A DNA stretch of 64,000 nt from Burkholderiales bacterium (GTDB lineage Bacteria > Pseudomonadota > Gammaproteobacteria > Burkholderiales > Burkholderiaceae_C): assembly GCA_016213205.1 (NCBI GenBank), contig JACRAZ010000075.1, positions 62,001 to 126,000 of the forward strand. Direction: 5' to 3'. Shown here piece by piece: positions 18,889-28,822 of this stretch (its first letter is position 1; every line of letters begins with the position of its first letter). A program made the position numbers and the translations under genes. Below the pieces are notes generated by a model. The model was not told the origin of the DNA. It did not search any database and worked only from the letters and a program-made list of their open reading frames with translations.

Positions 18889-20448
18889 TCAGCGCGCCTG
18901 CATCAGCCGTTCGAACAACTGCGCCGCGCGCGCATCGATCTCGGCCGTCATGGCGATGGGACGCCCCCACTCGCGAGCCGTCTCGCCCGGCCATTTGTTG
19001 GTGGCGTCCATACCCAGCTTGCCACCCAGGCCGCTGACGGGTGATGCGAAGTCGAGATAGTCGATCGGCGTGTCGCGCACCAGCGTTGTGTCACGAACCG
19101 GGTCCATGCGTGTGGTGATGGCCCATACCACTTCCTTCCAGTCACGCACGTCCACGTCCTCGTCGGTCACCACGATGAACTTGGTGTACATGAACTGGCG
19201 CAGAAAGCTCCAGATGCCGAACATCACCCGCTTGGCGTGGCCCGGGTAGCTCTTGCGGATGGCAACCACCGCCATCCGGTAGCTGCAGCCCTCGGGTGGC
19301 AGGTAGAAGTCGACGATCTCCGGAAACTGCCGCTGCAGCAGCGGCACGAACACCTCGTTGAGCGCCACGCCGAGGATGGCGGGCTCATCCGGTGGCTTGC
19401 CGGTGTAGGTGGAGTGGTAGATCGGCTCGCGCCGGTGGGTGAGCCTGTCGATGCGGAAGACCGGGAACCAGTCCTGCTCGTTGTAGTACCCGGTGTGGTC
19501 TCCGAAAGGACCTTCCAGCGCGTGCAGGTAGCCGCCCTGTTCGCGCAGAGGCACGCCTGCTTCGCTGTGGCCCGCGAAGCCGGGGGCGGCAACGGGAATG
19601 TGACCTTCCAGCACGATCTCGGCCGTGGCCGGCACCTGCAGCGGGCGGCCGGCCTCCCCGACGTTGCAGTCCACCAACTCCGTCGCCCCGCCACGCAGCA
19701 GACCGGCAAACTGGTATTCCGAGAGACTGTCGGGCACCGGTGTCACGGCGCCCAGCGTCGTCGCCGGGTCGGCGCCGAGCGCCACCGCAATTGGAAACGG
19801 CTGTCCCGGGTGCACCCGGGCGAAATCGCGAAAGTCGAGTGCGCCACCCCGATGCGCCAGCCAGCGCATGATCACCTCCCGTCGGCCGATCACCTGCTGC
19901 CGGTAGATGCCGATGTTCTGCCGCAGCCGGGGTGCGCTCACGCCGTGCTGGGGTCCTCGGGTGACCACCAGGCCCCAGGTGATCAGCGGGCCCGCATCAC
20001 CGGGCCAGCAGGTCTGCACAGGCCAGACCTTCAAGTCGATGTCGTCGCCGAGCAGTTCGACATCCCGGCACGGCCCGTCCCTGCGCCGCACCGGCTTCAT
20101 CGTCCAAACGGCCTTGGCCATCTCGAGCAGGCGGCCAGCATCCTTCAGCCCCTGCGGCGGATCAGGCTCCTTCAACTGGGCGAGCAAGCGACCGATGTCG
20201 CGCAGTTGGCTCACATCAGCTGCACCCATGCCGAGCGCCACCCGGCGGGGCGTGCCGAACAGGTTTGCCAGCACCGACACCGAATTCGCCCCGCTTCGCT
20301 CGAAAAGCAGCGCCGGCCCCTGGGCCCGCAGCACCCGGTCCGCCAGCGCCGTCATCTCAAGTTGGGGGGAGACAGGCTCGTTCACCCTGCGGAGTTCACC
20401 GACTTGGGCCAACTGGGCCACGAAGTCCCTCAAATCACGATATTTCAT
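18889..20448 (-). CDS. ubiD: UbiD family decarboxylase
   Basis: A 519-residue UbiD, the prenylated-FMN-dependent enzyme that decarboxylates 3-polyprenyl-4-hydroxybenzoate in ubiquinone synthesis. Recognisable segments include [20 protein letters not shown] at the N-terminus, the [20 protein letters not shown] region, [20 protein letters not shown] and [17 protein letters not shown]. The C-terminal part carries [19 protein letters not shown]. Length is standard. ATG 20448 lies 30 bases before the next strong plus-strand promoter, so the two genes diverge. Confidence 0.95.
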   Translation of the reverse strand: MKYRDLRDFVAQLAQVGELRRVNEPVSPQLEMTALADRVLRAQGPALLFERSGANSVSVLANLFGTPRRVALGMGAADVSQLRDIGRLLAQLKEPDPPQGLKDAGRLLEMAKAVWTMKPVRRRDGPCRDVELLGDDIDLKVWPVQTCWPGDAGPLITWGLVVTRGPQHGVSAPRLRQNIGIYRQQVIGRREVIMRWLAHRGGALDFRDFARVHPGQPFPIAVALGADPATTLGAVTPVPDSLSEYQFAGLLRGGATELVDCNVGEAGRPLQVPATAEIVLEGHIPVAAPGFAGHSEAGVPLREQGGYLHALEGPFGDHTGYYNEQDWFPVFRIDRLTHRREPIYHSTYTGKPPDEPAILGVALNEVFVPLLQRQFPEIVDFYLPPEGCSYRMAVVAIRKSYPGHAKRVMFGIWSFLRQFMYTKFIVVTDEDVDVRDWKEVVWAITTRMDPVRDTTLVRDTPIDYLDFASPVSGLGGKLGMDATNKWPGETAREWGRPIAMTAEIDARAAQLFERLMQAR

Positions 20449-20481
20449 TCGATATCAATATTAGAGGATGACTTCTTATGC

Positions 20482-20511
20482 TTGACCGGTTATTTCAAGT
20501 CTTCCTAGAAT
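20482..20511 (+). promoter_or_regulatory. sigma-70 promoter of the lytic transglycosylase gene
   Basis: A -35 box TTGACC at 20482-20487 and a -10 box TAGAAT at 20506-20511 are separated by 18 bases. Transcription would begin near 20518, giving an untranslated leader of about 190 bases before ATG 20706. Confidence 0.6.
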
Positions 20512-20705
20512 CCGGCCAGCCTGAAGAAATCAGGGTTTCCCCGCGCTCCCACCGGTTCATCCGGAAGAGCGTAACGCTGCCAGAGCCGCCCTGGCGCCGC
20601 GCTTCCTGCGGCCATTCCAGCAAGCGGCCCATTATCGTCGTCACCCTTTCCTGCCGCCTGGGCCTGGCCCACCACGCAGGTCGTGCCGGCGAGGAAAGGA
20701 ACTCC

Positions 20706-21566
20706 ATGACAGCGCGTGAGAAGTTGAAGGACCTGTTGAGCCCCGTGTTGCGATCGGCCGGTGTGTTCGTTCGAGACGTCGGCGCCGGATTGCTGGAAGT
20801 CAGCCACAACTCGCTGGCTCTGCTGGGGTTGTGCGTGGTGGCCGCCGCCATTTTTGCCGGCGGGCGTGCAGATCTGCGGGCCACGGTCGAGCAGCATGCG
20901 CTGGACTGGCTGCTGGCGCGCCAGGAAGCCCGTGACCCGTCACCGGCCATGATCGCGCTGGCCGAACCCGATGCGGTATCCCGGGCCACCGCCGTGGACC
21001 TGAGCGCTCTGCCGCGACAACAGGCAGCGGTGGTGCAGTGGCTCTCGCGGCGCTATCGCGTCGCCCCGGAGCCGGTGGGGCGGCTGGTACAGGAGGCCTG
21101 GCAGGTTGGGCAGCGCATGGGCATCGAACCCACGCTGATCCTCGCCGTGATGGCCATCGAATCGAGTTTCAACCCGTTTGCCCAAAGCCCTGTGGGCGCG
21201 CAAGGCTTGATGCAGGTGATGACCCGCGTACACGACGACAAGTACGAGGCCTTCGGCGGTACCCACGCCGCATTCGACCCGGTGACCAACCTGCGCGTTG
21301 GCGTCCAGGTGCTGAAGGAATGCATCGCCCGCGCTGGCGGCCTGGAGGCAGGCTTGCGTACCTACGTGGGCGCCGCCAACCTCACCGACGATGGCGGCTA
21401 TGTCGGCAAAGTGCTGGCCGAGCAACTGCACCTTCGCAAGGTGGCGGACGGCAAGCAGGTGGCCTTCAACGCGCCGCTGCCCTCGGTCAGTCCGCCCGTC
21501 GCGGCCCAGCCCAGCGACGCCGCCCCCTCGAGCCCCGGAGGCGAACAGGTGGCCATGCTCCGCTGA
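20706..21566 (+). CDS. membrane-associated lytic transglycosylase (SLT domain)
   Basis: A 286-residue transglycosylase that cleaves peptidoglycan glycan strands in the periplasm. ATG 20706 is chosen because AAGGA lies upstream and the longer frame crosses the promoter. One helix near 37-57 (LALLGLCVVAAAIFAGG) anchors or exports it. The SLT domain has the catalytic Glu in MAIESSFNPFAQSP near residue 156, followed by VGAQGLMQVM, with the usual NLRVGVQVLKE and AANLTDDGGYV downstream. The C-terminus is a short Pro/Ala-rich tail. Confidence 0.9.
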   Translation: MTAREKLKDLLSPVLRSAGVFVRDVGAGLLEVSHNSLALLGLCVVAAAIFAGGRADLRATVEQHALDWLLARQEARDPSPAMIALAEPDAVSRATAVDLSALPRQQAAVVQWLSRRYRVAPEPVGRLVQEAWQVGQRMGIEPTLILAVMAIESSFNPFAQSPVGAQGLMQVMTRVHDDKYEAFGGTHAAFDPVTNLRVGVQVLKECIARAGGLEAGLRTYVGAANLTDDGGYVGKVLAEQLHLRKVADGKQVAFNAPLPSVSPPVAAQPSDAAPSSPGGEQVAMLR

Positions 21567-21763
21567 GCTCCGCTACACTTTCGACTTCGCGCGACTGGCG
21601 ATAGGGCTTGCCGCCCGAGGTGGATCACCACCGTGGAGCGCGACTGGCGGTGTCTGCGGGCGCCGTCGGCTGATTCAGCCGTTCGCCTGGGCAACCTGCC
21701 GCGGCGGGTCCTTGAACGGGCCCGGCTGCCGCAGGACAACACCTTCCACGAGGATTGCCCGCC
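21567..21763 (+). promoter_or_regulatory. structured glyA leader with a direct repeat
   Basis: The leader carries two exact copies of GCGCGACTGGCG at 21589-21600 and 21638-21649. Each is followed by self-complementary sequence: GGTG-gat-CACC near 21620, and the palindrome CGGCTGATTCAGCCG at 21667-21681. A tandem structured leader before a folate and glycine enzyme would suit a riboswitch or regulator site, but I cannot match a known class. Confidence 0.3.
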
Positions 21764-23011
21764 ATGTTCGACCGTTCCACCTCCACCGTAGCCCTGACCG
21801 ACCCTGAGCTGTGGTCGACCATCCTGGCCGAAAACCAGCGCCAGGAAGAGCACATCGAGCTGATCGCCTCCGAGAACTATGCGTCCCCCGCGGTGATGCA
21901 GGCGCAAGGCTCGCAGCTGACGAACAAGTACGCCGAAGGCTACCCCGGCAAGCGCTACTACGGTGGCTGCGAACACGTAGACGTGGTCGAGCAGTTGGCC
22001 ATCGACCGCCTCAAGCAGCTGTTTGGCGCCGAGCACGCCAATGTGCAGCCCAACTCGGGCTCCCAGGCGAACCAGGCCGTGTTCTTCGGCCTGCTGCAAC
22101 CTGGCGACACGATCATGGGCATGAGCCTCGCCGAAGGCGGCCACCTCACCCATGGCATGCCCCTGAACATGAGTGGCAAGTGGTTCAAGGTGGTCAGCTA
22201 CGGGCTCGATGCGAACGAGGCCATCGACTACGACGCCATGGAGCGACTGGCCCATGAGCACAAGCCCAAGCTCATCATCGCCGGCGCGTCGGCCTACTCG
22301 TTGCGCATCGACTTCGAGCGTTTTGCCCGTGTGGCAAAGGCCGTTGGCGCCTACTTCATGGTCGACATGGCGCACTATGCCGGCCTGGTCGCCGCCGGTG
22401 TCTACCCGAACCCGGTGCCGCATGCCGACGTGGTGACCTCCACCACCCACAAGACGCTTCGTGGTCCGCGCGGTGGCCTGATCCTGATGAAGGACGCCGT
22501 GGCCAAGCAGATCAACAGCGCCATCTTCCCAGGCATCCAGGGCGGTCCGTTGATGCACGTGATCGCGGCCAAGGCCGTTGCGTTCAAGGAAGCGTTGACG
22601 CCGGAGTTCAAGGTCTACCAGCAGCAGGTGGTGCGCAACGCGGCCGCCATGGCCGAGACCCTGGTGCAACGCGGCTTGCGCATCGTTTCCGGCCGCACCG
22701 AGAGCCATGTCATGCTGGTCGATCTGCGCGCCAAGGGCATCACGGGCAAGGAGGCCGAAGCCGTTCTGGGCCAGGCCCACATCACCTGCAACAAGAACGC
22801 GATCCCGAACGACCCGCAGAAGCCCATGGTGACCAGCGGCATCCGGCTCGGATCGCCCGCCATGACCACCCGCGGCTTCACCGAGGCCCAGGCCCGCGAA
22901 ACGGCCGGCCTGATCGCCGACGTGCTGGACAACCCGCACGACGCCGCCAACATCGCCGCCGTGCGTGCCAAGGTCGCCGCGCTCACACGCGACTTCCCGG
23001 TCTACCGCTGA
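21764..23011 (+). CDS. glyA: serine hydroxymethyltransferase
   Basis: A 415-residue PLP enzyme interconverting serine and glycine while charging tetrahydrofolate with a one-carbon unit. Hallmarks are [14 protein letters not shown], the [14 protein letters not shown] segment, [25 protein letters not shown] and the PLP-lysine motif [13 protein letters not shown] near residue 228. ATG 21764 matches the family start (MFDRSTST) behind a GAGGA ribosome site. nrdR follows 29 bases downstream, an order widely kept in proteobacteria. Confidence 0.97.
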   Translation: MFDRSTSTVALTDPELWSTILAENQRQEEHIELIASENYASPAVMQAQGSQLTNKYAEGYPGKRYYGGCEHVDVVEQLAIDRLKQLFGAEHANVQPNSGSQANQAVFFGLLQPGDTIMGMSLAEGGHLTHGMPLNMSGKWFKVVSYGLDANEAIDYDAMERLAHEHKPKLIIAGASAYSLRIDFERFARVAKAVGAYFMVDMAHYAGLVAAGVYPNPVPHADVVTSTTHKTLRGPRGGLILMKDAVAKQINSAIFPGIQGGPLMHVIAAKAVAFKEALTPEFKVYQQQVVRNAAAMAETLVQRGLRIVSGRTESHVMLVDLRAKGITGKEAEAVLGQAHITCNKNAIPNDPQKPMVTSGIRLGSPAMTTRGFTEAQARETAGLIADVLDNPHDAANIAAVRAKVAALTRDFPVYR

Positions 23012-23040
23012 GCATGCGCCCGGCGTCACGCTGACGGACG

Positions 23041-23484
23041 ATGCGCTGCCCCTACTGCAGCCATGACGAGACGCAGGTCGTCGAGACCCGTGAATCCGAC
23101 GAGGGCGACGTCATCCGTCGCCGTCGTCGGTGCCTGAAGTGCGACAAGCGCTTCACGACCTACGAGCGCGCCGAGATCGCGATGCCGGCGGTCGTCAAGA
23201 AGGACGGCGCCCGCACCGAATACGACCCGGCCAAGCTGCGCGCCTCGATGCTGCTGGCGCTGCGCAAACGCCCGGTCAGTGTCGAACAGGTGGACGCCGC
23301 GATCGAGCGCATCCAGGACAAGCTGCTCGCTTCCGGCGCGCGTGAGATCCCGAGCGCCCGCCTGGGCGAGTTGGTGATGCGTGAGCTCAAGCGCATCGAC
23401 AAGGTGGCGTACGTCCGATTCGCCTCGGTGTATCGCAGCTTCGAGGATGTTGACGAGTTCAGGCAGCTGATCCGGGACATCTGA
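23041..23484 (+). CDS. nrdR: transcriptional repressor NrdR
   Basis: A 147-residue repressor of ribonucleotide reductase genes. The N-terminal zinc ribbon has CPYC and CLKC pairs (residues 3-6 and 31-34) with the [21 protein letters not shown]-binding segment. The following ATP-cone domain binds ATP or dATP ([20 protein letters not shown]). Length and order are canonical, and it sits directly downstream of glyA. Confidence 0.97.
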   Translation: MRCPYCSHDETQVVETRESDEGDVIRRRRRCLKCDKRFTTYERAEIAMPAVVKKDGARTEYDPAKLRASMLLALRKRPVSVEQVDAAIERIQDKLLASGAREIPSARLGELVMRELKRIDKVAYVRFASVYRSFEDVDEFRQLIRDI

Positions 23485-23600
23485 CCCTCCGCCCCCCCCG
23501 AAAGTGGGCACACCTCGCGCCCCTGCGCCCCCCTCCAGAGGGCGAAGCGCGTGGCTTGTCGAATTCCTACAGTGGACGCATTCCATCACCGGAGTGCCCC

Positions 23601-24173
23601 ATGTTCGCCAATCCACTGCCTCCCGGCCTGCACAGAGTGCGCCAATCCTTGGCTCGCAGCCTTGGGCTCTCGATGGTCGAGATCATGTGCACGGTGTCGC
23701 TGCTCACCACCCTGGCGGGCATCGCCCTGCCGAACCTCGATGCATGGCGTACGCGGCAGGCCGTGCTCGGTGTCGCCGCCGAACTGGAGACCGACATCCA
23801 GTTGGCCCGCTCGACGGCCGTGGCACTGCAAAACCCGATTCGACTGGAAACACAGGCACTGGACAACGGCAGTTGCTACCTGCTCCACACTGGCAACAAG
23901 CATCAGTGCGAGTGCATCGGCCAGGGGCAGGCCAAGTGCCTGGGCGATGCGAAGGTCGTCCGACTGGCCGAGCAGCCTCTCAACGGTGGCGCGCGGCTGA
24001 CCACGACCGACATCTCCGTGGCGTTTGATCCCCATCGCGGCACGGTCACACCCACCGCGACCTTCAAGGTCGTTGACAAGCATGGCAACAGCATTCACCA
24101 AGTGGTGAACATCATGGGGCGGGTGCGTTCCTGCACCCCCAATGGCGGTTCTTCCGGAATCAAGTCCTGCTGA
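23601..24173 (+). CDS. type IV minor pilin, FimT/GspH-like
   Basis: A 190-residue prepilin-like protein. The N-terminal leader ends at a prepilin peptidase site (SLG before LSMVEIMCTV) with the conserved Glu at +5, followed by the hydrophobic helix TVSLLTTLAGIALPNL and a GspH/FimT-type domain. Two cysteine pairs in the C-terminal half may form disulfides. ATG 23601 is preferred because GGAG precedes it and a TTG upstream gives a poor leader. It is first in a run of six pilin-like genes and stands about 100 bases apart from the rest. Confidence 0.82.
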   Translation: MFANPLPPGLHRVRQSLARSLGLSMVEIMCTVSLLTTLAGIALPNLDAWRTRQAVLGVAAELETDIQLARSTAVALQNPIRLETQALDNGSCYLLHTGNKHQCECIGQGQAKCLGDAKVVRLAEQPLNGGARLTTTDISVAFDPHRGTVTPTATFKVVDKHGNSIHQVVNIMGRVRSCTPNGGSSGIKSC

Positions 24174-24277
24174 GGCTGCCCCTAGGACGCGGGGGTCAAC
24201 GATGAGCGGTCGTTTCACAGGGACGAACGGTTCCGCCACCGGTGGAGCCCGTTCGGTTCCGTGACAATATCCACGCC

Positions 24278-24733
24278 ATGCGTCACGCCACCTCTCGCAT
24301 GTCACGTCCTGCCGGCTTCACGCTGATCGAGCTCATGATCGTGGTCGTGATCGTCGCCATCCTCGCAGCGATCGCGTACCCGGCATTCATGAATTCAATC
24401 TACAAGAGCCGGCGAGCAGACGCCGCAGCGGCCTTGACCAAGGCGCAGCAGGCGCAGGAGATCTTTCGCGGCAGCAACGCAGCCTACGCGACGAGTTTTG
24501 GCGCAGGCGGCCTCCCGGTGCCATCGCAATCGCCGGATGGGCACTACTCGTTGTCGATTTCGAATGCCACGGCATCCGGCTACACGATCACGGCACAGGC
24601 GCAAGGGGTGCAGGCGAAGGACACGAACTGCAAGTTCCTGTCGGTCTCCATGACCGCCCCGAACACTTTGAGCTATAGCGCATCGGCCGATGGCTCCACG
24701 TTCGCGACCAACGGTCCTTGCTGGTCCAAATGA
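24278..24733 (+). CDS. pilE: type IV pilin, PilE-like
   Basis: A 151-residue prepilin with the classic cleavage sequence G-FTLIELMIVVVIVAILAAI. A short globular domain follows with RADAAAALTKAQQAQEIFR and two cysteines near the C-terminus (Cys in DTNCKF and GPCWSK) that would make the D-region disulfide. ATG 24278 is chosen; ATG 24299 would also keep an intact leader. Its stop overlaps the start of the next pilin gene. It may be a PilE-type minor pilin rather than the main subunit. Confidence 0.85.
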   Translation: MRHATSRMSRPAGFTLIELMIVVVIVAILAAIAYPAFMNSIYKSRRADAAAALTKAQQAQEIFRGSNAAYATSFGAGGLPVPSQSPDGHYSLSISNATASGYTITAQAQGVQAKDTNCKFLSVSMTAPNTLSYSASADGSTFATNGPCWSK

Positions 24734-25284
24734 GCCGCCTGAACGTCAGCCCCCGTCCCGGCGGCGTCACCTTGCTGGAATTGCTGGTGGTCGTGGCGAT
24801 CTCGGCTGTGCTGGCTGCCATGGCCGCCCCTTCGATGTATGAATGGATGATCTCGCAGCGTGTCAAGAGCAACGCAGCGGAACTGCTGACCGACATCCAG
24901 TTCACGCGGAGCGAGGGCATGACACGCAATCGTGACATGCAGATCACGTTTCGTTCCGACGCCAGTCAGAGCTGCTACACGATCCACACCACGGTCGGCG
25001 GTGGCGACTGCAATTGTCTGAGCTCAACCCCGTGCGTCGCGCCTGGCTTCAAGGAGGTCAAGACGAACTCTGTGCCAAAGAGCAGCCATGTGAGCCTGGC
25101 GGCCAACCCCGAGGCCACGTATTTCAAGACGCAGGATGCGTTCGCCGGGGCCAACGCCACTGTCATCACGGTCAGCGGGCTGGCCAATCAGACCCTGCAG
25201 GTGGGCATCAGTGCGGTGACGCGGCGTCCCTCGATCTGCGCCCCGGCGGGATCCGTGATGAAGGGATATCCGGCATGCACGTGA
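24730..25284 (+). CDS. type IV minor pilin, GspH/FimT family
   Basis: A 184-residue prepilin-like protein. The leader ends in GG before VTLLELLVVVAISAVLAA. The GspH domain shows SQRVKSNAAELLTDIQFTRSEG, a motif widely seen in FimT proteins. Several cysteines (SCYTIH, DCNCLSSTPC, SICAPAG) suggest a disulfide-bonded domain. The ATG at 24730 overlaps the pilE stop in an ATGA arrangement, so translation is probably coupled. Confidence 0.88.
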   Translation: MSRLNVSPRPGGVTLLELLVVVAISAVLAAMAAPSMYEWMISQRVKSNAAELLTDIQFTRSEGMTRNRDMQITFRSDASQSCYTIHTTVGGGDCNCLSSTPCVAPGFKEVKTNSVPKSSHVSLAANPEATYFKTQDAFAGANATVITVSGLANQTLQVGISAVTRRPSICAPAGSVMKGYPACT

Positions 25285-25982
25285 GAATCGCACATCGGCC
25301 ACGGTGGCCCGCGCCGGCAGCGCGTGGCCTGTCGGTCGTGGAACTGCTGATCGGTGTGGCCATCGGGCTCTTCGTTCTGGCGGGCGCCTCCATCGTCGCG
25401 TCGGGGCAGATGGTGGACAACCGGCGCCTGCTGCTGGAGACCCAGGTCCAGCAAGACATGCGCGCAGCCATGGACATCATGACCCGCGACATCCGGCGTA
25501 GCGGCTACTACGAACGTGCCTACGAGGCGGTCGCGCCGGCAGCCACCACAGACCCCTCCAGCGTGGTCAGTGCCTATGCGCCCGCAACAGTGTCCGACAG
25601 CACGGAGGTGCTCTACAACTGGTCGCACGATCGGGACAACGCCGAACCCGAGAACAACGCGGTCGACAGCGACGAGTTCAATGGCTTCCGCTGGAACAGC
25701 GGCAACGGCACGATCGAGGTCCGCCTCGGTGCCAACACATTCCAGGCACTGACCGACCCCAACGTCCTCAAGATAACAAGCTTCAATGCCAGTGCGGTCA
25801 CGCAGACGGTGGCCCTACCCTGCCCCACGGGTGCCTGCGTCAGTGCCACAGGCTGCGGCAATCGATCGTTGACGATGAACATCATCACGATCGCCATGAG
25901 CGGCGAAGCTGTGCACGACCCATCCGTCAAGCGCAGTCTCGTCGGCACCGTCCGTGTTCGCAACGATCGGGTCTGCATATGA
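25275..25982 (+). CDS. pilW: type IV pilus assembly protein PilW
   Basis: A 235-residue minor pilin. The N-terminus carries RG-LSVVELLIGVAIGLFVLAG, then QVQQDMRAAMDIMTRDIRRSGYY, a strong PilW signature. Minor pilins of this kind form the priming tip complex of the pilus. ATG 25275 lies inside the end of the previous gene (10-base overlap), which also removes the longer upstream frame as the true start. Confidence 0.9.
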   Translation: MHVRIAHRPRWPAPAARGLSVVELLIGVAIGLFVLAGASIVASGQMVDNRRLLLETQVQQDMRAAMDIMTRDIRRSGYYERAYEAVAPAATTDPSSVVSAYAPATVSDSTEVLYNWSHDRDNAEPENNAVDSDEFNGFRWNSGNGTIEVRLGANTFQALTDPNVLKITSFNASAVTQTVALPCPTGACVSATGCGNRSLTMNIITIAMSGEAVHDPSVKRSLVGTVRVRNDRVCI

Positions 25983-27313
25983 ATCTGCTGCCCGTCCGTC
26001 GTGTCCCCGTTCGCGTTCACGGAATCGCGACCCTCACGGTCGTCATGGTGCTTTTCTTCATCATGGCCATGGTGGCTGCCTACACCAACCGCAACCTGAT
26101 CTTCGAGCAACGCACATCGGTCAACAGCTACCGCTCCACCCAGGCACTGATCGCCGCCGAAGCGGGCGTCGATTGGGCCATCGCGCAAATCAACGGCGGA
26201 ACCATCAACGCCACGTGCGAGGCTGGCGACGACGCGACCGACGAGTTTCGTTGGCGATACCTCTACCTGAAGCACGATGGCACGATGGCAGCCCACAAGT
26301 GGCCGGGTGCACTCGGGGTATCCATGGCCGCCCAGCCGGCGTGTGTCCTGACGCCGGGCGGGCCGCTGTGCAGTTGTCCGTCGGGCCCGCTCAGCACCTT
26401 GCCCATGGTCAGCACCGACGCCCCGATGGTGTTTGCCGTCCGATTCCTCAACGACTCGCTCACCGCGCAGCCCAACCTCACACGCATTGGCGCCTTCCGT
26501 ATCCGTTCGGCCGGCTGCACGAGTGCGCACACAGGGCTGTCATCCGCCAACGTGAACGACAAGGAGAGCTGCCACAGAGGGAAGACCTTCCTGGACGTTG
26601 ATGGTTCGATGGGTGTGGAGGTCACGCTGGGTCTGGTCAGCGCGTTGCCGGTGCCACCCGTTGCCGCAGTCACTGCCGGCGGCGGCATCACCCAGGCGGC
26701 CGGGACCTTGACCGCAACCAATGAAGATGCCGGAACCGCCGTCGCATTGCATGCTGGCGGCGCCATCAGCGGCACGACAAACCTGCGCGGGCCCGCCGGC
26801 TCCACCGCAAACCTGTCGCTGCCCAGCGACGCCGAACTGCAGGGCCTCGCCGCTACGGCAGGAGACTTCTTTCGCGCCACCTTCGGCATGCCGATGGAAT
26901 CCTATCGGCAGCAACCGGCCGCGGCTCGGGTCAATTGCGCGGCAGGCTGTACCTGGGCCGAACTCGGGCCCGTGCTGGCCGCCAATCCAAGCCGCGTGAT
27001 CTATCTCGAAGGCAATGTGACGCTGGACCAGGCCACGACGATCGGCAGCACGACACTTCCCTCGATGCTGGTGGCCACCGGCAACGTGACGATCGCTGCG
27101 CCCGTCACGCTCAATGGCGTGATCTACAGCGACGGCAACCTCACGTGGCAGGCTGGCGCTGCCGGTGGTCTGGTTCGTGGGGCACTGATGTCGAACGGAA
27201 GCTTCAGCGGCCAGGGCAATGTGGCCGTCGCCTACGACGCGGAAGTCATCCGACGTCTCCATCAAGCGTACGGTTCTTACGTTCGCGTACCGGGCAGCTG
27301 GCGCACGTTCTGA
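25979..27313 (+). CDS. PilX-like minor pilin with long C-terminal extension
   Basis: A 444-residue protein, more than twice a usual PilX. The N-terminus (HGIATLTVVMVLFFIMAMVA, then TNRNLIFEQRTSVNSYRSTQ) is the PilX N-terminal class, which lacks the usual prepilin Glu motif. From about residue 215 there is a Gly/Ala/Thr-rich segment with short strand-like repeats (VYLEGNVTLDQATTIG-type), probably a beta-rich surface domain. ATG 25979 overlaps the pilW stop by four bases. Confidence 0.8.
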   Translation: MNLLPVRRVPVRVHGIATLTVVMVLFFIMAMVAAYTNRNLIFEQRTSVNSYRSTQALIAAEAGVDWAIAQINGGTINATCEAGDDATDEFRWRYLYLKHDGTMAAHKWPGALGVSMAAQPACVLTPGGPLCSCPSGPLSTLPMVSTDAPMVFAVRFLNDSLTAQPNLTRIGAFRIRSAGCTSAHTGLSSANVNDKESCHRGKTFLDVDGSMGVEVTLGLVSALPVPPVAAVTAGGGITQAAGTLTATNEDAGTAVALHAGGAISGTTNLRGPAGSTANLSLPSDAELQGLAATAGDFFRATFGMPMESYRQQPAAARVNCAAGCTWAELGPVLAANPSRVIYLEGNVTLDQATTIGSTTLPSMLVATGNVTIAAPVTLNGVIYSDGNLTWQAGAAGGLVRGALMSNGSFSGQGNVAVAYDAEVIRRLHQAYGSYVRVPGSWRTF

Positions 27314-28794
27314 TGAAAACGCCTACCCCTACCCCCCTCCCGCGCGGTGTCTCGATCATCGAGGCACTGATCGCCATGGCCGTCATGGCCTTTGGCATGC
27401 TCGCGCTCGTGGGCGTGCAGAGCACCATGCGCTTCAACGCCGACGTTGCGAGGCAGCGCGCCGAAGCGGCTCGCATCGCCGAACAGGAAGTAGAACGGTT
27501 GCGCTCATTCGTCACAGTGGGTACCGGCTCCACCGACTCCACGGAGTTCGATGCGCTGGCCACCGCCGATGCGAGCACAGTCAACCTGGCGCAGGCCAAC
27601 ACAGAGTTCACGGTCACCCGCACCGTGGTCAACGGCACGGATGGGTTGCAGCGAGCGGTGAACGTGACCGTCAGCTGGGTTGACCGAGGTGGCACCACCC
27701 GCAATGTGATCGTCCGCGACTTGGTGTCTCGCGTGGATCCGGCGCTGTCTGGACTGCTTTCGACGGTGCGAAAGCTCAGCGCTGTTGGTCGCCGCAACAA
27801 TCGGCATCCGACGATCCCGCCACGTGCGCACGACCTCGGCGATGGCGCGAGCATCTTCAAACCGCAAGAGAACGGCACAGTGGCCTGGGTGTTCGACAAC
27901 ATCACAGGCGAAATCACCCACGTGTGCTCGGTATCGACCACCGACACATCCGACACCCTGACGACTGCCACGGTGGCAACCAGCTGCACTGTGCTGGCAG
28001 TGGGGGCGCAGTTGCTGTCGGGCGAGGTCCGATTCAATTTGCGCGGCATGCCACGCGTCCTGAGCTCGGGCACCAGCAGTGTCTTCAAACCGAACCCCGG
28101 GGGCACGATCGCCTGGGTCATCGATCACGGCCAGGCGAGCATCATCAATCGCTGCGCGGTGAGTGCCAGCAGCACGACCGCGACGCTGACGCCAGGCGAC
28201 CTGTCGAGCTGCACGGCGGTATCACCCGGTCAGCAGCTCATTCCATTTGATCCGGCTGATGCCACGCATGTGCTGACTGCTCCGGACTCCGATGCACCGA
28301 TGTGGCCCGCGTTGAACCTGAAAGTGCTGCTGGCACTCACCAGCACGGGACATACCGGGGACCAGGTCACCTGCTTTGCCAATGCACCCTCCTCCGCTGC
28401 CGCGGCCAATGTGCAAACGAGTGTCGAGTACTTCTGCATCATCTATCCAAACAGTGCAAAGTCCTGGGAAGGCAAGACCTCACTGGTTGAACTGCCGTTC
28501 TCGGACAGCGGCGCTGCATGGGCCATCGGGACCGGATCAGACCAGTACCGTGTGTGCCGGTACACCAAATCTGCCACCGACTACACGAGCAACACCGACC
28601 ACCCGAAGGACTACGGGAAGTGGAAAGCCACCTGTGGGCAACCAGGCCAGGAACCTTGCCGCCCCGTCTTCGGCAACCTGATCAACCAGAACTTTCTCGT
28701 CATCGCCGGAGACAAGTCCTGCCCAACGGATGGCGCTTCCAACCCCGCCACGGGTGACCTGATCAACAGCAATACCTTGCAGCACCAGCCCTGA
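27313..28794 (+). CDS. pilV: PilV-like minor pilin with duplicated C-terminal domain
   Basis: A 493-residue protein. The leader ends at RG before VSIIEALIAMAVMAFGMLAL, followed by ARIAEQEVERLRSF as in PilV. Residues about 175-330 hold two similar units, each opening with S(I/V)FKP and then GT(V/I)AWV(F/I)D and a CxVS step, which points to an internal duplication. A cysteine-rich end follows. ATG 27313 shares its first base with the pilX stop. Typical PilV proteins are 150-200 residues, so the extension is unusual. Confidence 0.8.
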   Translation: MKTPTPTPLPRGVSIIEALIAMAVMAFGMLALVGVQSTMRFNADVARQRAEAARIAEQEVERLRSFVTVGTGSTDSTEFDALATADASTVNLAQANTEFTVTRTVVNGTDGLQRAVNVTVSWVDRGGTTRNVIVRDLVSRVDPALSGLLSTVRKLSAVGRRNNRHPTIPPRAHDLGDGASIFKPQENGTVAWVFDNITGEITHVCSVSTTDTSDTLTTATVATSCTVLAVGAQLLSGEVRFNLRGMPRVLSSGTSSVFKPNPGGTIAWVIDHGQASIINRCAVSASSTTATLTPGDLSSCTAVSPGQQLIPFDPADATHVLTAPDSDAPMWPALNLKVLLALTSTGHTGDQVTCFANAPSSAAAANVQTSVEYFCIIYPNSAKSWEGKTSLVELPFSDSGAAWAIGTGSDQYRVCRYTKSATDYTSNTDHPKDYGKWKATCGQPGQEPCRPVFGNLINQNFLVIAGDKSCPTDGASNPATGDLINSNTLQHQP

Positions 28795-28822
28795 CGGAGT
28801 TGAGCCTGCCTGAGCGTTGCCG

